A DNA stretch of 64,000 bases from NCBI GenBank assembly GCA_964404255.1, contig CAYOJJ010000006.1, positions 1-64,000 of the forward strand, given 5' to 3'. The translations under genes and the position numbers were made by a program. The notes under the pieces are model-generated. The model was given only the letters and a program-made list of their open reading frames with translations, searched no databases and had not been told where the DNA came from. Shown here piece by piece: positions 60,487 to 64,000 of this stretch (position 1 is its first letter; every line of letters begins with the position of its first letter). Origin of the DNA: JAFDZW01 sp964404255 (GTDB taxonomy: Bacteria; Bacteroidota; Ignavibacteria; Palsa-1295).

Positions 60487-62715
60487 ATGAACTTACTACG
60501 CCCTCAACTGGCCATTATCAGTTATGCTTTTCGAACGTGGCTCTCTTTTCGCAGGCTTCTACATAAACGAAGGTGTCAAGCATTTGGTATTAAACGTAAC
60601 GGAAAGCGCTTGCAAATTGAGAAGATCTATGTTATCAACCTTAACCGTGAACCTGGACGTTGGGCCAGGATGAAGCAAGAGCTCAAACGAATATTTGACT
60701 CATCAGGAGTTGAACTCCTAAATTTATCTGTGCGGCATGTTGCTATTGATGCTAATGAGTTTTCACGAAATCCGTCTAAAGATGCTCAGATCGATCCTTT
60801 TTACACCCTTGAAGATCAGTTATTTGTAGAACCCCAACCGCTGGTTCTTCCAACCCGCCTCGAACTAAATGAACCGATTCGAATGAGTCGAGCTGAGTGT
60901 GCCGTTGCGCAATCACATATCAGTGTATGGAAACAGGTTGCTGAGAGTAATAACGAATACGTACTCATACTTGAGGATGATGTATGGTTTCATTTAAACT
61001 TCGCAAGCGATTTAGATAAGGTGTGGAATGATCTAGAAAATGATTTGCAGGGTAAATTTGACATTCTTTATTTGTCTTATCTTGAAGTAAAGCATGGTGC
61101 GCCAAAAACTATTTTGTCAAGGAATGTATTTAGACCAATGCGTGGACTTTGGCACCTGTCTGGGTATGTGCTTTCTAGAAATGGCGCTGAAAAACTTCTA
61201 GGTCTTCTCCCATGTCGTGGCCCGATTGATCTTTGGATAAATCAGCAGTTCAAAACATTGGATGTGCTTGCAGCTAAACATTCTCTTATTAGCCAACGCA
61301 GGGACACTAAATCTAGCAATTCGTATTCAATACTTCCCACACTTACTAAGATAGGGGCAATCACTAGTGAGGGGGCAGCATTATTTAATATCCGGCCAGC
61401 TGAGCAGCCCGTATTTGCTTTTGGCCCTGAAGGTACTGGCCAGTCATCGCTTGCAATGGCCTTGTCTATGCTAGGATACAGGTGCTGTAGTGATTTCCAA
61501 GATATACCTTTAGCTGAAATGGATAATCTTCTCAATGGAAGAGCGGAGAGAGTTTTCAATGCATACGTGAATATTGGCTCTTTGTATTCAAAAGTTACGG
61601 AGCTCCTGATTCTATACCCAAAGGCAAAGTTTATTATTACGGCAGATAAAAAAGCCGTTTCAGACGAGATGTTCTTGAAAATGGAAGATAGTCTGAGAAA
61701 TGCCGATCTGGCTATACTTTATTCAGAAAAATTGAATACGTGGCAAACCATTTGCGAACACTTAAGGTGTGCGCCACCTAAATGCTCTTACCCTATGGTG
61801 AAGGATATTGGTCAAAGACCAATTCTCAACACAAAGAATGAACACAAACCGGCTATAAAAACAAAGATTCCTAAACGTGATAGCTCACCATGGGTCATTG
61901 AGTCCCATAAGTTATGGCGAGGTATCAGTCTTGTCGAGACAAGGAGTTGGCAGGTTGATACTGGAACATTAGTCAAAATCACCGACTCTTTGGAATCTCA
62001 TGATGCAAAACTGTGGCACCTAAGGAGAGATACTTTCACCGATAACTTGGCATTGTTTCGCCCGTCAAATGTCGAGTTTAAATCAGGTATAGGAGCTGTG
62101 CTTAACGTAAAAAAGGAATCCGTCGGCGTTCGAGATTACACTGCTGCATCGTTATCCAGCCAAAACCAATACTTATTCGGAAAATTCGAAGCAACCATCA
62201 AAGCATCCAATGTTCCAGGAGTAGTCACTGGACTATTTCTCTACCGCAACTCCCCCCGACAGGAAATAGATATCGAAATTACGGGTAATCGGCCAAACCG
62301 GCTCTTGGTTAATGTATTTTACAACCCAGGTACTGAAGGAGCAAACTTTGATTATGGTTATAGAGGAGCTCCGACTTATATTGAATTAGGGTTTGATGCA
62401 TCTAAGGAAAGTCATCGCTTTCAAATTGAATGGGATCCGTACGAAATTAGATGGTTGGTTGACGACAACCTCGTTCATAAACGAACTGTATGGAATCCGA
62501 CACCTATTCCAGACCTTCCTATGACGTTCCATGTTAATAATTGGGTCTCTCGTTCTGCACAGCTTGCTGGGCGAATTAACAAACGACATCTCCCAGCTAC
62601 CTCCATAGTTAGTGAAGTCACACTAACGGCAAATGTCGTCATTCAAAAATCCGAGGACAATGAACCGCAGTTGCAGACCCTTACTAATGTTAACCCAAGT
62701 CAGTTTATTCAATGA
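60487..62715 (+). CDS. Three-part fusion: GT25 transferase, P-loop sulfotransferase-like, GH16-type
   Basis: A 742-residue protein. Residues 46-270 match a GT25 LPS-type glycosyltransferase: KIYVINLNREPGRW, the AVAQSHISVWKQ helix and LILEDDVWFH (EDD 163-165). Residues 308-440 form a P-loop region starting FAFGPEGTGQSSLAMALS at 311, with YPKAKFIITADKKAVSD, like a sulfotransferase or nucleotide-binding domain; catalytic residues are uncertain. Residues 475-735 are GH16-like: LFGKFEATIKASNVPGV, the catalytic-type EIDIEITG (593-597) and RFQIEWDPYEIRWLVDD. No signal peptide is seen, so where each part acts is unclear. Glycan making, possible sulfation and cleavage in one chain is unusual. Confidence 0.78.
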   Translation: MNLLRPQLAIISYAFRTWLSFRRLLHKRRCQAFGIKRNGKRLQIEKIYVINLNREPGRWARMKQELKRIFDSSGVELLNLSVRHVAIDANEFSRNPSKDAQIDPFYTLEDQLFVEPQPLVLPTRLELNEPIRMSRAECAVAQSHISVWKQVAESNNEYVLILEDDVWFHLNFASDLDKVWNDLENDLQGKFDILYLSYLEVKHGAPKTILSRNVFRPMRGLWHLSGYVLSRNGAEKLLGLLPCRGPIDLWINQQFKTLDVLAAKHSLISQRRDTKSSNSYSILPTLTKIGAITSEGAALFNIRPAEQPVFAFGPEGTGQSSLAMALSMLGYRCCSDFQDIPLAEMDNLLNGRAERVFNAYVNIGSLYSKVTELLILYPKAKFIITADKKAVSDEMFLKMEDSLRNADLAILYSEKLNTWQTICEHLRCAPPKCSYPMVKDIGQRPILNTKNEHKPAIKTKIPKRDSSPWVIESHKLWRGISLVETRSWQVDTGTLVKITDSLESHDAKLWHLRRDTFTDNLALFRPSNVEFKSGIGAVLNVKKESVGVRDYTAASLSSQNQYLFGKFEATIKASNVPGVVTGLFLYRNSPRQEIDIEITGNRPNRLLVNVFYNPGTEGANFDYGYRGAPTYIELGFDASKESHRFQIEWDPYEIRWLVDDNLVHKRTVWNPTPIPDLPMTFHVNNWVSRSAQLAGRINKRHLPATSIVSEVTLTANVVIQKSEDNEPQLQTLTNVNPSQFIQ

Positions 62716-64000
62716 AAATTATATCATTTAATCCCGGTCATGATGGCGCTTTTGTTTACCTCGAAGACGGGCAGTTGATTGCCTCGATTGAAGCTGAGAA
62801 AAACTCTCGTTATCGTCACTCGCCGCTTTCTGTGCCAGATGCGTTCAGCATTCTAGGTGAACTTAGAGAGGTGCCGGATGTGCTTTGTAGAGGAGGGTGG
62901 TGGCCAGGCAATTCTCTTTCGTCTGAGCAGCGCTCTCTTGCTGGATACTATGGTTTAAGCAACAGTGATATTATCACCGGTCAAAAACGCCTTTTAGGAA
63001 AGAATGTTGATTATTTCTCCTCTTCGCACGAACGATCCCATCTTCTTTGCGCCTTTGGTATGTCAGATTTACCAAAGGGAACCCCCTGCTACGCTCTACT
63101 TTGGGAAGGCGTGATCGGTTCGTTTTACGAAATTGATGCTGAGTTAAATTTGACAAAACTCGCGGATGTTATGCCTGAGCCAGGACATCGATATGCCTTG
63201 CTTTACGGCTTGGCTGACCCAACCTTTGATAAAAAAAATGCAGAATTCTCGCGATTTTCCGACGCAGGGAAGTTAATGGCATTAACTTCATTTTCGAAGA
63301 GAAGCAAACCTACGGATGAGGAGGAAAAGATAATAGAGTTTCTAATGCAAGACACTCTTCATCTAAAGGCATACGAGTGCGAAGCCTTAAGACATTATTG
63401 TCACTATAATGTAGGATTGGATGATGTTGAGTTTCGTAACTTCACAGGTATAGTAAGCGATAGAATATTTGATCGTTTTTATCAGTATGCCAAATTGAAG
63501 ATGAAGAGAAACATGCCGCTGCTCATTACTGGTGGGTGTGGTCTTAATTGTGATTGGAATTCGAAATGGAGCGAGGCTAATCTCTTTTCGGAAATATTTG
63601 TACCACCTGTCGCCAATGATTCAGGGTCAGCTATTGGCACGGCGATTGATGCCCAATTCCATTTCACTGGCAATCCTAAGATAAATTGGAGTGTCTACTC
63701 TGGTCTTGAATTTAATGCTGAGGGCCCATTTGATGCATCATTATTTGACGAGTACGAAACAAGTTATACAATGATTTCTGAAATGCTTGCAAATGATTTG
63801 ATTGTCGGATGGGTAGATGGGAAATATGAAATTGGCCCTCGTGCCTTGGGAAATCGTTCAATTCTTGCTTCACCCTTTCATGAAAGCACTAGAATTCGGC
63901 TAAACGAGATTAAGCAGCGCGAACAGTTTCGCCCAATTGCACCTGTTTGCTTAGAAGAAGATGCTCCAAGATGGTTTAATTGCAATCAGTCTAGCCCATA
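62712..64000 (+). CDS. NodU/TobZ-type carbamoyltransferase (3' end missing)
   Basis: A 429-residue visible part of a carbamoyltransferase that transfers a carbamoyl group to hydroxyls, as in NodU, CmcH and TobZ. The N-terminal lobe starts MKIISFNPGHDGAFVYLEDG and contains the metal-type histidines in SSHERSHLLCAF; the C-terminal part has ITGGCGLNCDWN, DGKYEIGPRALGNRSILA and FRPIAPVCLEED, the YrdC-like and ATP-site signatures. It overlaps the fusion gene by 4 nt (ATGA at 62712), so the two are translationally coupled, and continues beyond the window. Confidence 0.92.
   Translation, partial: MKIISFNPGHDGAFVYLEDGQLIASIEAEKNSRYRHSPLSVPDAFSILGELREVPDVLCRGGWWPGNSLSSEQRSLAGYYGLSNSDIITGQKRLLGKNVDYFSSSHERSHLLCAFGMSDLPKGTPCYALLWEGVIGSFYEIDAELNLTKLADVMPEPGHRYALLYGLADPTFDKKNAEFSRFSDAGKLMALTSFSKRSKPTDEEEKIIEFLMQDTLHLKAYECEALRHYCHYNVGLDDVEFRNFTGIVSDRIFDRFYQYAKLKMKRNMPLLITGGCGLNCDWNSKWSEANLFSEIFVPPVANDSGSAIGTAIDAQFHFTGNPKINWSVYSGLEFNAEGPFDASLFDEYETSYTMISEMLANDLIVGWVDGKYEIGPRALGNRSILASPFHESTRIRLNEIKQREQFRPIAPVCLEEDAPRWFNCNQSSP

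Noticed and set aside
1..64000. CRISPR arrays, rRNA genes, insertion sequences, phage genes
   Set aside because: No regularly spaced direct repeats, no rRNA sequence, no transposase, integrase or phage structural frame was found.

Overview
The window looks like a chromosomal segment from the Bacteroidota/Chlorobiota side of the FCB group, possibly a Kapabacteria- or Ignavibacteria-like lineage; this placement is inferred. The support is four exported proteins, three with C-terminal type IX secretion (T9SS) sorting domains, the T9SS regulator PorX (25794-27374), a DUF5686 outer-membrane protein, a DUF4175-type coiled-coil membrane protein, and a small conserved Bacteroidota family at 58576-59073. 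Genes are dense, often overlap by 4 nt (ATGA), and most lack a clear Shine-Dalgarno sequence.

Layout. 1-5941: a truncated TPR protein, a DUF5686 protein, a stand-alone TaqI-like DNA-recognition domain and a LigB-type dioxygenase. 6017-11184: a solitary atpD, an OmpA-type protein, a lipocalin-like lipoprotein and a T9SS protein. 11417-16471: a kynureninase-like enzyme, a sulfane-sulfur cassette (DUF6132, DUF2892, rhodanese lipoprotein, persulfide dioxygenase-rhodanese fusion), an ECF sigma/anti-sigma pair, an alkylguanine methyltransferase and a TonB-domain protein. 16486-23399: the DUF4175 protein diverging from a glycosyltransferase and two exported proteins. 23400-27374: porX, a hydrolase, tsaE and tsaB, each overlapping the next by 4 nt. 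27489-36199: hypotheticals, proS, methyltransferases, a T9SS protein, an L,D-transpeptidase and a rubredoxin-like protein. 36196-39745: a methionine operon (PLP enzyme, metX, hom) behind a SAM-I riboswitch and intrinsic terminator. 39914-45399: an IgGFc-binding-like T9SS protein, ASCH protein, desaturase, methyltransferase and clpX.

45482-48493 is a single AT-rich NACHT NTPase gene between ordinary housekeeping genes, a likely one-gene immune system. 48549-59073 carries small membrane proteins, a TfoX-N/DinB pair, a second ECF sigma module followed by Spy-like, YHYH, MORN and SCO proteins, and an M3 peptidase. tRNA-Gln(CTG) at 59129-59200, its terminator and a long inverted repeat mark a boundary.

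From about 59320 to the right edge the sequence becomes more AT-rich and encodes a surface-glycan locus: a GT32-type transferase, a 742-residue protein that appears to fuse a GT25 transferase, a sulfotransferase-like P-loop domain and a GH16-type domain, and a NodU/TobZ-type carbamoyltransferase cut by the window edge. The most unusual items are this fusion, the NACHT gene and the orphan TaqI-like domain. No CRISPR array, rRNA operon, transposase or phage genes were seen.
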